The translations under genes and the position numbers were made by a program. Below the pieces are notes generated by a model that saw only the letters and a list, made by a program, of their open reading frames with translations, was not told the DNA's origin and did not search any database. Below are positions 45,261-56,879 of a DNA stretch of 64,000 bases, piece after piece. Numbering within the stretch: the first letter of the stretch is position 1; every line of letters starts with the position of its first letter. Origin of the DNA: Stomorhina lunata. Lineage: Eukaryota > Arthropoda > Insecta > Diptera > Rhiniidae. The stretch covers positions 115,256,694 to 115,320,693 of the forward strand of contig OW121741.1 of assembly GCA_933228675.1 (NCBI GenBank). The letters are read 5' to 3'.

Positions 45261-46780
45261 ACATCAGCACAAAAAAAATACCTCAGTGGAAAAAGGGAAG
45301 GTAAGGTTAAGCAGGAGGCTGACCATAGAGTCCATGTCACTTGTTTCCAAGGATGTGGTCCCTTTGTGTTTGAACCGACCATATGATAGGTCGATCTTGG
45401 CCGACGCACTTAGCACTTCTTTACTTGTTTTTTATCATTTCTTTTCATTGAAGAAAGCTTTTGAATTTGTTTGAAACTATTTAAATGTTAGATCTTTTTT
45501 TTAAAATTTTTATGGTACGAAAAATTAAAAATATCGACTTTGGAAGTCGTTTTTATATTATTTAAATTTAATTTTAAATTTGTTCTGTGGGTTCATAGAT
45601 TTTATATAATTAATTCTTTCATATTCGTCACTGTGGTTAATGACCAATAAAACAATAAATATTTATGTTTGAAGAAGTTGAGCGGTATTCATTACATGTG
45701 AATACAAACCACTGATATTATTTATGTTAAAGATGATTTAAGCCACACAACCAATATGATAAATATAGTTATCGGATCTGTAAATAATATATATTTTGAT
45801 GTAAATACAAAATAATTAAACATATTAGGATGAACTAGTAGTCTAATTGGTATTGAGCTAGATGTCTTGCGCCGCGACCCCCAAAGTTTTTGTAAATCTT
45901 ATAATCAAATGATTTAAACAAAATTTTTAATAACTTATTCTACAGCCCGTTCCTAAGTTTTGTGTGCAATTGTATGATAAAAATTCATTTTATTTAATGC
46001 TACCAGCAATGTGTTTATTGTTTTTATTAACATCATTATTATTAAAAGCATTACGGAACTCCATCATCATCGTCATCATCACGATAGTAGTCATCGTCAG
46101 CAACAGTATGCCAAAGCAGAGTTATTTCACCTTAACTTTATGTGAATATAATTCTTTTTTTATGTTTTTGTATTTACTATTAAAAGCCAACAAAAATGAT
46201 GAAAAGGCAAAAAACTATAAACTCTCTCTCAAACATGTTAAGTAAAGTTTATTCACACTTTAATAAAAAATAAATGTAGCTAAGCAAAGGCAACATTGCT
46301 TAGCTACAAAGTTGACAAGTAAATAAAATTAAAAAATGTTGCTTAAACACTTGTTGTTTCGCTTTAAAATGGCACTAACTACAAAAACACTTGATAGCAA
46401 TATGTTTCTTGACACATTTTTAGGCAACATTCATGCAACTTTTTACAACTGCATAATTGTTGTGATTCATTTTTTGTTGCTGTTTCTATTTGCAGTTTAA
46501 AGCAAAGTTTTGCAAAAAAAATTTTTATTCGTTTTGAATAGAAGTTTTTTGCTTTGTATATTATCTACTGCATTGTGTTATTATGATTGATAATGAGGGT
46601 TGTTGGAATAGATACATTTACACATGTATCTATGAATGTAATGTCAATCCAGATTGCTTGTGTAGTTGTAAAGAAGGGTGTTTGTTTTTTGTAATGAGCG
46701 TCACCATTTTAATGAAAACTTAAAAAGGACTTACTTTATGTCCTTTTTATGTTTTATATTTTTAACATAGAATTAGATGC
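45261..46780. other. No supported gene
   Basis: Contains a CATCATCATCGTCATC-type microsatellite at about 46040-46100. The 93-codon frame at 45964-46245 crosses it. It would encode a hydrophobic stretch, but its Ile/Val run is translation of the microsatellite. I do not call it a gene. Confidence 0.5.
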
Positions 46781-46789
46781 AGACCAAAA

Positions 46790-49700
46790 CATTGAGTTAA
46801 ATATAGGCATAAAATGTGACAAAGACTAAGATATAGATTAATACAAAGACTTAGACATAGACATAAAGTTAGACATAGTCTAAGGCAAAGACTTAGACTT
46901 AGTCTAAGACATAGACTAAGACATAGACTAACCAATAGACTACTATATAGACTAAGACATAGACTTACCAATAGACTAAGATATAGACTAAGATATAGAC
47001 TAGCACATAGACTAAGACATAGACTAAGATATAGACTAAGACATAGACTAAGACATAGATTAAGACATAGGCTAAGACATAGATTAGGACATAGACTAAG
47101 ACATAGACTAAGACATAAACTAAGACATAGACTAAGACATAGACTAAGACATAGACTAAGACATAGACTAAGACATAGACTAAGACATAGACTAAGACAT
47201 AGACTAAGACATAGACTAAGACATAGACTAAGACATAGACTAAGACATAGACTCAGACATAGACTAAGACATAGACTAAGACATGGACTAAGACATAGAC
47301 TAAGACATAGACTAAGATATAGACTAAGACATAGACTAAGACATAGACTAAGACATAGACTAAGACATAGACTAAGACATACACTAAGACATAGACTAAG
47401 ACATAGACTAAGACATAGACTAAGACATAAACTAAGACATACACTAAGACATAGACTAAGACATAGACTAAGACATAGACTAAGACATAGACTAAGACAT
47501 AGACTAAGACATAGACTAAGACATAGACTAAGATATAGACTAAGACATAGACTAAGACATAGACTAAGACATAGACTAAGACATAGACTAAGACATAGAC
47601 TAAGACATAGACTAAGACATAGACTAAGACATAGACTAAGACATAGACTAAGACATAGACTAAGACATAGAATTAGACATGGACTAAGACATTGACTAAG
47701 TAATAGACTAAGACATAGACTAAGACATAGACTAAGACATAGACTAAGACATAGACTAAGACATAGACTAAGACATAGACTAAGACATAGACTAAGACAT
47801 AGACTAAGACATAGACTAAGACATAGACTAAGACATAGACTAAGACATAGACTAAGACATAGACTAAGACATAGACTAAGACATGGACTAAGACATAGAC
47901 TAAGACATAGACTAACCAATAGACTACTATATAGACTAAGACATAGACTTACCAATAGACTAAGATATAGACTAGTACATAGACTAAGACATAGACTAAG
48001 ATATAGACTAAGACATAGACTAAGACATAGATTCAGACATAGGCTAAGACATAGATTATGACATAGACTAAGACATAGACTAAGACATAGACTAAGACAT
48101 AGACTAAGACATAGACTAAGACATAGACTAAGACATAGACTAAGACATAGACTAAGACATAGACTAAGACATAGACTAAGACATAGACTAAGACATAGAC
48201 TAAGACATAGACTAAGACATAGACTAAGACATAGACTAAGACGTAGACTAAGACATAGACTAAGACATAGACTAAGACATAGACTAAGACATGGACTAAG
48301 ACATAGACTAAGACATAGACTAAGATATAGACTAAGACATAGACTAAGACATAGACTAAGACATAGACTAAGACATAGACTAAAACATACACTAAGACAT
48401 AGACTAAGACATAGACTAAGACATAGACTAAGACATAAACTAAGACATAGACTAAGACATAGACTAAGACATAGACTAAGACATAGACTAAGACATAGAC
48501 TAAGACATAGACTAAGACATAGACTAAGACATAGACTAAGATATAGACTAAGACATAGACTAAGACATAGACTAAGACATAGACTAAGACATAGACTAAG
48601 ACATAGACTAAGACATAGACTTAGACATAGACTAAGACATTGACTAAGTAATAGACTAAGACATAGACTAAGACATAGACTAAGACATAGACTAAGACAT
48701 AGACTAAGACATGGACTAAGACATAGACTAAGACATAGACTAAGATATAGACTAAGACATAGACTAAGACATAGACTAAGACATAGACTAAGACATAGAC
48801 TAAGACATAGACTAAGACATAGACTAAGACATAGACTAAGACATAGACTTAGACATAGACTTAGACATAGACTAAGACATTGACTAAGTAATAGACTAAG
48901 ACATAGACTAAGACATAGACTAAGACATAGACTAAGACATAGACTAAGACATAGACTAAGACATAGACTAAGACATAGACTAAGACATAGACTAAGACAT
49001 AGACTAAGACATAGACTAAGACATAGACTAAGACATAGACTAAGACATAGACTAAAACATAGACTAAGACATAGACTAAGACATAAACTAAGACATAGAC
49101 TAAAACATAGACTAAGACAGAGACTAAGATATAGACTAAGACATAGACTAAGACAGAGACTAAGATATAGACTAAGACATAGACTAAGACATAGAATATG
49201 ATATAGACTAAGCCATAGACTAAGACATAGACTAAGACATAGACTAAGACATAGACTAAGACATAGACTAAGACATAGACTAAGACATAGACTAAGATGT
49301 AGACTAAGACACAGACTAAGACATAGACTAAGACATAGACTAAGACATAGACTAAGACATAGACTAAGACATAGACTAAGATATAGACTAAGACATAGAC
49401 TAAGACATAGACTAAGACATAGACTAAGACAAAGACTAAGATATAGACTAAGACATAGACTAAGACATAGACTAAGACATAGACTAAGACATAGACTAAG
49501 ACATAGACTAAGACATAGACTAAGACATAGACTAAGACATAGACTAAGACATAGACTAAGAGATAGACTAAAACATAGACTAAGATATAAACTAAGACAT
49601 AGACTAAGACATAGACTAAGACATAGACTAAGACATATACTAGGACATAGACTAAGACATAGACTAAGACATAGACTAGGACATAGACTAGGACATAGAC

Positions 49701-49855
49701 TAAGACATAGACTAAGACATAGACTAAGACATAGACAAAGACATAGACTAAGACATAGACTAATACATAGATTAAGACATATTCTAAGACATAGACTGTT
49801 ACACAGAATAAGACTTCAACATAGACTAACATATAGACTTATATACAAACGAAGA
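46790..49855. repeat. 12 bp satellite array 1 (ACATAGACTAAG)n with higher-order structure
   Basis: About 245 head-to-tail copies of ACATAGACTAAG, with decayed edges at 46790-46890 and 49790-49855. Variant units mark larger repeats. A block beginning ACTAACCAATAGACTACTAT occurs at 46927 and 47911, exactly 984 bp (82 units) apart. ATTGACTAAGTAATAGAC occurs at 47691, 48639 and 48879 (948 and 240 bp; 79 and 20 units). ATGGACTAAG followed two units later by GATATAGAC occurs at 47283, 48291 and 48711 (1008 and 420 bp; 84 and 35 units). Long minus-strand open frames (397, 323 and 119 codons of CLSL or YVLV repeats) arise because two minus phases of the 12-mer lack stops. I do not regard them as genes. 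Confidence 0.97.
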
Positions 49856-51640
49856 CTATGATGCACTAAAAGTTCTTATCCTTCCAATCATTAAATATTT
49901 TCTAATCCCATTTACCTTAACTAATTTTTCCTAATGATTGCAGTTATTTGCATTTATAAAGACTAAACATTATCTCTTTTCAATCTCTCTCTTAACCAAT
50001 GACAGATTCCTATTTATCAGGAATTTTGTATTTAGACTTTATGTATGAAATCATCAAATTCTGAAACCATAAAGCTATTAATCTCTCCATTACAATCAAC
50101 ATAAATGGCCTTTATCATTCTCTACCAGATGAATTTTATTGCTGCGTGTGCACTCGAAACTAACATTTTGAATTTTATCCTGAGTTTTTTCATTGTTAAC
50201 TTCTTTCCAATCATTTTACATAATTGCTTCTTTAATCTTGGTATCCTTTTACTCCTTTCGTTACTTTATTTTACCATAACTTCAAGTAGTTTTTATGTTT
50301 CGGATTTTTTTCGAGTCAGAAATTTTTGTTAGTTTTTGTCATAATTAAAAGTTGTTAGTCTCTTGGGTTGTGTTTCCGTTTTTATAATGTTCTGTTTCAT
50401 ATCTTTGTATTAAAGTAATGTTTTTTTTTGTTGACTTGGGTTATGATAGGAAAATTATTTAAAAAATTTTATTTTCGTATTATTTTTATAAAAAAAACAA
50501 AAAATTTTCTAGGGAAATTATTAGGGATAATATTGTTACTATAGATATATAATTTTTGTAAAGTGAAAGAGATGAAAGGGTTCAAATTTGAATACAGTTG
50601 TATCAACTTATACTTTGATTGGCTAAAAAAGCAGAAGCAATACTTGTAGAGAAACGTATTTGTGAATGTAAGTACTTTCAGTCGTAAGGGATGAAGTGAA
50701 TATCATGTACTATTTAAGAAAGTTATTTATGGTATAATTTGATATCTTGTGAATCAAGATGGAACGACTGAAGGTATTTTCTAGAGAAACTTTTCTAAGA
50801 GTTAGATATTCTAAAAATATAGTGTTTCGTTGAATTAGCAGAGACAATAAAGGTTTGTTATCAAAAAATAAAAGCTTCTGGTGAATTTCAAGGATCTACC
50901 CTAATCAATGGAAACTATTCTTTAAAAACTTATTTAAAATTTTTTAACTAAAATTTTGAAACTACAAAATAATTTTCTTTTTAATAACTTAAAACTTCTT
51001 CTAAAATTTTTACCACACACTTTAACTTCGACATTTAAAATCCCACTTAAAGACTCTTCTTAAAACTAAATTAAAAACTTCCAAATAATTTAAGTATGAA
51101 TGGCTGCAGCATATTTAAGTTTTAAAAAGTAAAAAGCTATTTAGTTTTACTTATTTTAAGATTAATGATACAAAAATATTTTTTGTCGACATGAGTGTAA
51201 ATATTTACTACTAACTAGACAAAGAGGGTCGCATTAGCAAACATTAACTGACCCCAAAAAGTACCAACAAACCAAAAAAAAAAAAAGAATGAAAAGTAAA
51301 AATAAAAACTCTAATGCAATAATTTCTCATTTAAACGCAACAAAGCATGTTAGTTAGTTAGTAAAGCACTTTGAGATAACTTTTTATTTCCATTTCAAAT
51401 ATATTTTTTGGACAAACATAAATATTTGTAGAGCAAATGTTAAATAGAAATATTAGAAAACTTTTGTTGAAATTAAATAAATGAAACAAATACGAGTAAA
51501 CATATTAACATTTGAAAGAGGATAGACAAACATTTAAACAGTAATTATGACCCATTCGGATGACACTATTTAGGAATAGTTATTATATTGCAGAACTTAT
51601 TTAAATAGAAAACTTTAATTGTTCTGACAATTTGACAAGA
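49856..51640. other. Unique spacer between the two 12-mer arrays, no gene seen
   Basis: About 1.8 kb of AT-rich unique sequence. The 75-codon open frame at 50105-50332 is Phe/Leu/Ile-rich with no motif. No RNA gene or element is recognisable. Confidence 0.55.
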
Positions 51641-53430
51641 TCTTAGTCGACAACACTAGACCATAATCGACATGACTAGACTCTGGTAGATGTAACTAAA
51701 ACATAGTAGACGAAAAGGGACTATACATGACCACATAACGTTGTATCTCTGAAACTAAACGCGACTAAGACATGGACTAACGCATATACCATGAAATTGA
51801 CAAAGACATAGGCTACACAGACTAAAATATAGACTAAGACATAGACTAAGACATAGACTAAGACATAGACTAAGACATAGACTAAGACATAGACTAAGAC
51901 ATAGACTAAGACATAGACTAAGACATAGACTTAGACATAGACTAAGACATAGACTAAGACATAGACTAAGACATAGACTAAGACATAGACTAAAACATAG
52001 ACTAAGACATAGACTAAGACATAGACTAAGACATAGACTAAGACATAGACTAAGACATAGACTAAGACATAGACTAAGACATAGACTAAGACATAGACTA
52101 AGACATAGACTAAGAAATAGACTAAGACATAGACTAAGACATAGACTAAGACATAGACTAAGACATAGACTAAGACATAGACTAAGACATAGACTAAGAC
52201 ATAGACTAAGACATAGACTAAGACATAGACTAAGACATATACTAAGAGATAGACATAGACTAAGACATAGACTAAGACATAGACTAAGACATAGACTAAG
52301 ACATATACTAAGAGATAGACATAGACTAAGACATAGACTAAGACATAGACTAAGAGATAGACATAGACTAAGACATAGACTTAACCATAGACTAAGACAT
52401 AGACTAAGACATAGACTAAGACATAGACTAAGACATAGACTTAGACATAGACTAAGACATAGACTAAGACATAGACTAAGACATAGACTAACACATAGAC
52501 TAAGACATAGACTAACACATAGATTAAGACATAGATTTAGACAAAGACTAAGACACAGATTAAGACATAGACTAAGACATACAATAAGAGATATACTAAG
52601 ACATACAATAAGACATAGACTAATACTTAGACTAAGATATAGACTAAGACATAGACTAAGACATAGACTAAGACATAGACTAAGACATAGACTAAGACAT
52701 AGACTAAGACATACAATTAGAGATAGACTAAGACATACAATAAGACATAGACTAAGACTTAGACTAAGATATAGACTAAGATAAAGACTACAACATAGAC
52801 TAAGACATAGACTAAGACATAGACTAAGACATAGACTAAGACATAGACTAAGACATAGACTAAGACATAGACTAAGACATAGACTAAGACATAGACTAAG
52901 ACATAGACTAAGACATATACTAAGACATAGACTAAGACATAGACTAAGACATAGACTAAGACATAGACTAAGACATAGACTAAGACATAGAGTAAGACAT
53001 AGACTAAGACATAGACTAAGACATAGACTAAGACATAGACTAAGACATAGACTAAGACATAGACTAAGACATAGACTAAGACATAGACTAAGACATAGAC
53101 TAAGACATAGACTAAGACATAGACTAAGACATAGACTAAGACATAGACTAAGACATAGACTAAGACATAGACTAAGACATAGACTAAGACATAGACTAAA
53201 ACATAGACTAAGACGTAGGCTAAGACATATACTAAGATGTAAATTAAGACATAGACTAAGACGTTAATTAAGACATAGACTAGGACATAGGCTAAGACAT
53301 AGACTAAGGCATAGACTAAGACATAAACTATGACATAGACTAAGATATAGACTAAGACATATACATAGACTAAGACATAGAATAAGATATAGACTTAGAC
53401 ATAGACTAGGACATATACTCAGACAATGCC
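51641..53430. repeat. 12 bp satellite array 2 (ACATAGACTAAG)n
   Basis: Decayed units (CTTAGTCGACAACACTAGAC, ACTAAAACATAGTAGACG) fade in at 51641-51820. About 130 clean units follow to ~53200 and units decay to 53430. It has the same orientation as array 1. Some units carry a 6 bp slip (GAGATAGACATAGACTAAG at about 52244, 52312 and 52353). A block with ACAATAAGAG at 52581 recurs with ACAATTAGAG at 52713, 132 bp (11 units) later. Confidence 0.96.
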
Positions 53431-53800
53431 AGTTTCATGAATTTTGTTTTTCTATAAAAGCATGTCGATTTCAGGTTTTCTATAGAAAACATGTCGATAA
53501 CAAAAGTCGATGTAAAATTTCTATTTAATTTTCTATTTAAAATATAGAGGCTTTGCCGATTTCAGTCTTTTTATAAAGATCTTTTAAATGTTTGATTTTC
53601 TAAAGAAAACCTGGCGATTTGAGTGTTTTTCAATGAGTTTTTTTTTCAAATCACTTTTACACGGATTAAGATAAAATTTAGAAAAAATTTATATTTTGGG
53701 TTTTCTATAGAAAACTTGAAGGCTTAAGGTTTTAGTTTTTCTTTAGAAAACTGGAAGGTTTTAGCTTTTTTTTTTGAAAAATTATTATTTTAAAAAATTT
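53431..53800. repeat. Very degenerate TTTTCTATAGAAAAC repeat patch
   Basis: TTTTCTATAGAAAAC occurs at about 53478 and 53701 with diverged versions near 53600 and 53740 (TTTCTAAAGAAAACCTGG, TTTCTTTAGAAAACTGG). It appears to be a decayed member of the CTATAG array superfamily, with too few units to define a period. Confidence 0.5.
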
Positions 53801-54413
53801 CTTTGTATATAATAATAAAAACGTCCTGGATATCCATTATATAAAATGTAATTATTCTCATCCCACCTAGAAAATTTCCGTTTTACAACAATTACTTTAG
53901 CTATCAAAACACCCATAATCCCAATATCTTTAACTAAAACTTTTTCAAGATTTTCATCCATATCATCATGGAAGCATCATGAACAGCATCAACAATAAAA
54001 GCCAACTATTTGCTTAAACTTAAGTTAATACGATTATGCAGATATTTATAATCATTATAATATTTAAAGTTGAGTTAAATTTAACAATTACAGTCATATA
54101 CAAACATTTGCAGCTTAAAACGATTACACCAAAAATGCCAAAATAAAACGCAAAAAAGACGGGACATACGACGTAGAAGGACGGAAAACGAGTCAGCAAC
54201 AACTAGAATATATCTTGAAATCCAACCACAAAATCACATTTCTAGATGTCAGATTTAGGAAAACAAACACGGAAATAAAATCAAAAATAAATGTAACCAT
54301 AAAAAAAAAATAAATGTTGAATTAAAAAAAGAAGAAGCTGCCATTTGACAACAATTTCCAAAACATACAAATAGATAGAAATGTTCATATATACGTATAC
54401 AACTGCATATATT
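53801..54413. other. No supported gene
   Basis: Unique AT-rich sequence. The minus-strand open frames at 54020-54202 and 54255-54452 have no motif. Confidence 0.55.
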
Positions 54414-54512
54414 GCACAATGGGGTAGAACAAAAAAAATGTATTTTAATCAAAACATCATTAAAGATGTTTCACAACTAATTCCCAAACTTTTTTAAAAT
54501 GCCCCATTGTGC
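54414..54512. mobile_element. Candidate 99 bp miniature element with GCACAATGGGG inverted ends
   Basis: GCACAATGGGGTA (54414-54426) mirrors TGCCCCATTGTGC (54500-54512), 12 of 13 positions. The interior is AT-rich with no ORF. The CACAATG end fits the CACWATG style reported for Transib DNA transposons, but I see no clear 5 bp target duplication, so the class is a guess. Confidence 0.4.
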
Positions 54513-55095
54513 AGGAGGACAGACGACGTCAAGTCATCTACAACAACTCAGCCTGGGAGAAGCACAATTTCAGAATGTACTCACTTTATGCTTTACTAAT
54601 ATATATCTAGTCTAATAGAAAGACAGTCAAACAGACAGACTACAACAAAGTAGGAATGTTTGTTGGTCTATTGTGTGAATGGAACAGGGCACAGAATAGC
54701 AGCGCAGAGGAGCAGAAATGAGCTGAGGCAAATAGAACAAATGAATGAATTTGCATGTGTTTACATAAAACCATAAACATAATGCAAATGTTGGAATAAC
54801 AAAAACTTTAAGACTTCAATTGGAAACAGCCACATGGCGGGAAAAAGGCGGATAGACAAACGGACTGACAGTCATATTGCATGCAAAGAGAACAAATTGT
54901 TGGAAGCAGGGACAAGGCAACAAGGCAAACCAGATGATGGCTAAGAGGATATACAGAAATATATGCAAAATTTTAATAGAACGTCCTCTAGCTGTTAATG
55001 ATATTGATGGACAGTGGTTTTAAAAATATGGAAAACTAAATATCAAGATCTTTTTTTTTTTATAAAAACCCAAAATATTTTTGAAAAATTAACAA
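54513..55095. other. Locally less AT-rich unique sequence, no gene called
   Basis: 54513-54960 is visibly richer in G and C than its surroundings (CAGCCTGGGAGAAGCAC, GGCGGGAAAAAGGCGG, GGACAAGGCAACAAGGC). A 38-codon frame from ATG at 54499 to TAA at 54613-54615 begins inside the miniature element above, which argues against it. It could be a regulatory region; nothing in sequence decides. Confidence 0.4.
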
Positions 55096-55104
55096 ACTAT
55101 CAAG

Positions 55105-55570
55105 AAATTTTCTATAGAAAATCCAACAATTTTCTATAGAAAATCCAAAAATTTTCTATAGAAAATCCAAAAATTTTCTATAGAAAATCCAAAAATTTTC
55201 TATAGAAAATTCAAAAATTTTCTGTAGAAAATCCAAAAATTTTCTATAGAAAATCCAAAAATTTTCTATAGAAAATCCAAAAATTTTCTATAGAAAATCC
55301 AAAAATTTTCTATAGAAAATCCAAAAATTTTCTATAGAAAATCCAAAAATTTTCTATAGAAAATCCAAAAATTTTCTATAGAAAATCCAAAAATTTTCTA
55401 TAGAAAATCCAAAAATTTTCTATAGAAAATCCAAAAATTTTCTGTAGAAAATCCAAAAATTTTCTATAGAAAATCCAAAAATTTTCTAGAGAAAATCCAA
55501 AAATTTTCTATAGAAAATCCAAAAATTTTTGATAGAAAATCCAAAAATTTTGGATAGAAAATTTTAAAAT
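55105..55570. repeat. AT-rich tandem array IV, 22 bp unit
   Basis: About 20 nearly identical copies of a 22 bp unit with core TTTTCTATAGAAAATCC followed by AAAAA. Only a few substitutions occur (CTGTAG, CTAGAG). The last two units (55520-55560) have TTTTTGATAG and TTTTGGATAG. Very homogeneous, so recent. Confidence 0.95.
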
Positions 55571-56875
55571 TTTGACTCTTTAAGCTTTCCTGTGCTTCAC
55601 TGTAAGGATTTCCGTTGCTATGTTGGCTGGATGACGGCTGTTTTGAAATATTGATAATAAGATTGAATGCTCAGTATATAGAATATTAGGTAGCTTAAAG
55701 TGCGGAATGGATAATTTTAAGTAAGCAATTCTGAAATTCAGTTATAAATTAACCTATAACTGGGCCATTAATATAAAGTATTTAAAAAAGTTTTATGTTT
55801 AAAATTTTCTAAAATTTTAAATGTGATTAAGTTTTATAAAATTAAAAGAATCTAGATTAAGCTAAGCTTAACTATGATTAAATTAAGTTATTTATTCCTC
55901 TAGAAATCCACCAGGGATTATAGTGTATTATCAACACCTTTCTTCATACTCCCACTCCAATGTACGTACAGAGTTGGTTGGACTTGCCATAATTTTCTAT
56001 ACCTTATTATGATCATTGAGGATGTAGTGCATTGGCAACATATGGGGTGTTGGCAATGGGTGATTGGAACACAAATAAAAAAGCATGTTGAGATACATCT
56101 GCATATAAATGCAAAACATTTGCAGATAGGTATAAACTACAAGTGGTCTAGCAAATACTAAAGCTTTTAAATATATGTACGAGTATGTTATTTTTTGTTT
56201 TGAAGTCATATATCTTAAATTTGCCTTCTCTACTTTTGCATATGATATGCTTTTACATCTAGATATCCTTATATTTATATTTATGTACATCTTTTAAAAG
56301 TATATAAATATATCCTGAAACCAACCTGCGGCAAACACTTTGTTGTAAGTGAATATCCTTGTATTTCATACAAACTTCAACATTTCTTTATATACATATC
56401 TTCTATACTACTTGACGTTTATGCAAGTGTGAAATATATTTTATAAATACCCACATATACTTAGACATACTCGTATACATGTGTGTATTTATTTAAACCA
56501 CCGCTATGTAGTAACACATTTGCTCATAAGTATTAATGTATCCCAGTGCGAACGTATTTTATACTAAATATGGCTAGAAAGTAAAATAGATTAAATTTTA
56601 CGCTGTTAGCGTTTAAAGTATACAAATGAAAGAGATATAAGTACATGTGTTGTTGTAGAACATCTGAAAAGAAATGTTATATTTTTATAAAGAATGTCAA
56701 CGATTTTATTAGGCGCTATAATGAGGTTTTAGATACGATTATATGATAAAGGAAAAAGAATCATAATTTTATTTTATGTAATAATTTATAGCTTGAAATT
56801 ATAGCTAAAACTAAGGTAAAAATATTTTTTGTTCTACTGAGAATTTAATCGATGTTTTCGAACCCAACTCCACAC
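55571..56875. other. No supported gene
   Basis: Unique sequence with TATATATG-type simple repeats around 56280-56480. The 97-codon minus frame at 55997-56290 is Tyr/Ile/Met-rich, follows simple-sequence composition and has no domain signature. Confidence 0.5.
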
Positions 56876-56879
56876 TCGA

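Noticed and set aside
45964..46245. 93-codon hydrophobic open frame that looks like a membrane protein
   Set aside because: The hydrophobic Ile/Val run is read from a CATCATCGTC-type microsatellite, and there is no codon bias or recognisable domain.
46762..47955. 397-codon minus-strand open frame of CLSL repeats
   Set aside because: It is the translation of the 12 bp satellite in a phase without stops. Two of the three minus phases are open for the same reason, and no non-repeat domain, start context or transcript signal supports a gene.
48861..49832. 323-codon minus-strand open frame of YVLV repeats (and the 119-codon one at 48033-48392)
   Set aside because: Same satellite artefact in the other stop-free phase. 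The apparent hydrophobic repeat protein follows entirely from the 12-mer.
46790..53430. Telomeric repeat
   Set aside because: ACATAGACTAAG is unlike TTAGG-type telomere units, and the arrays are internal with unique DNA on both sides.
54499..54615. 38-codon open frame MPHCAGGQTTSS...
   Set aside because: Its start lies in the inverted end of the candidate 99 bp element. It is too short to support and another phase is equally open.
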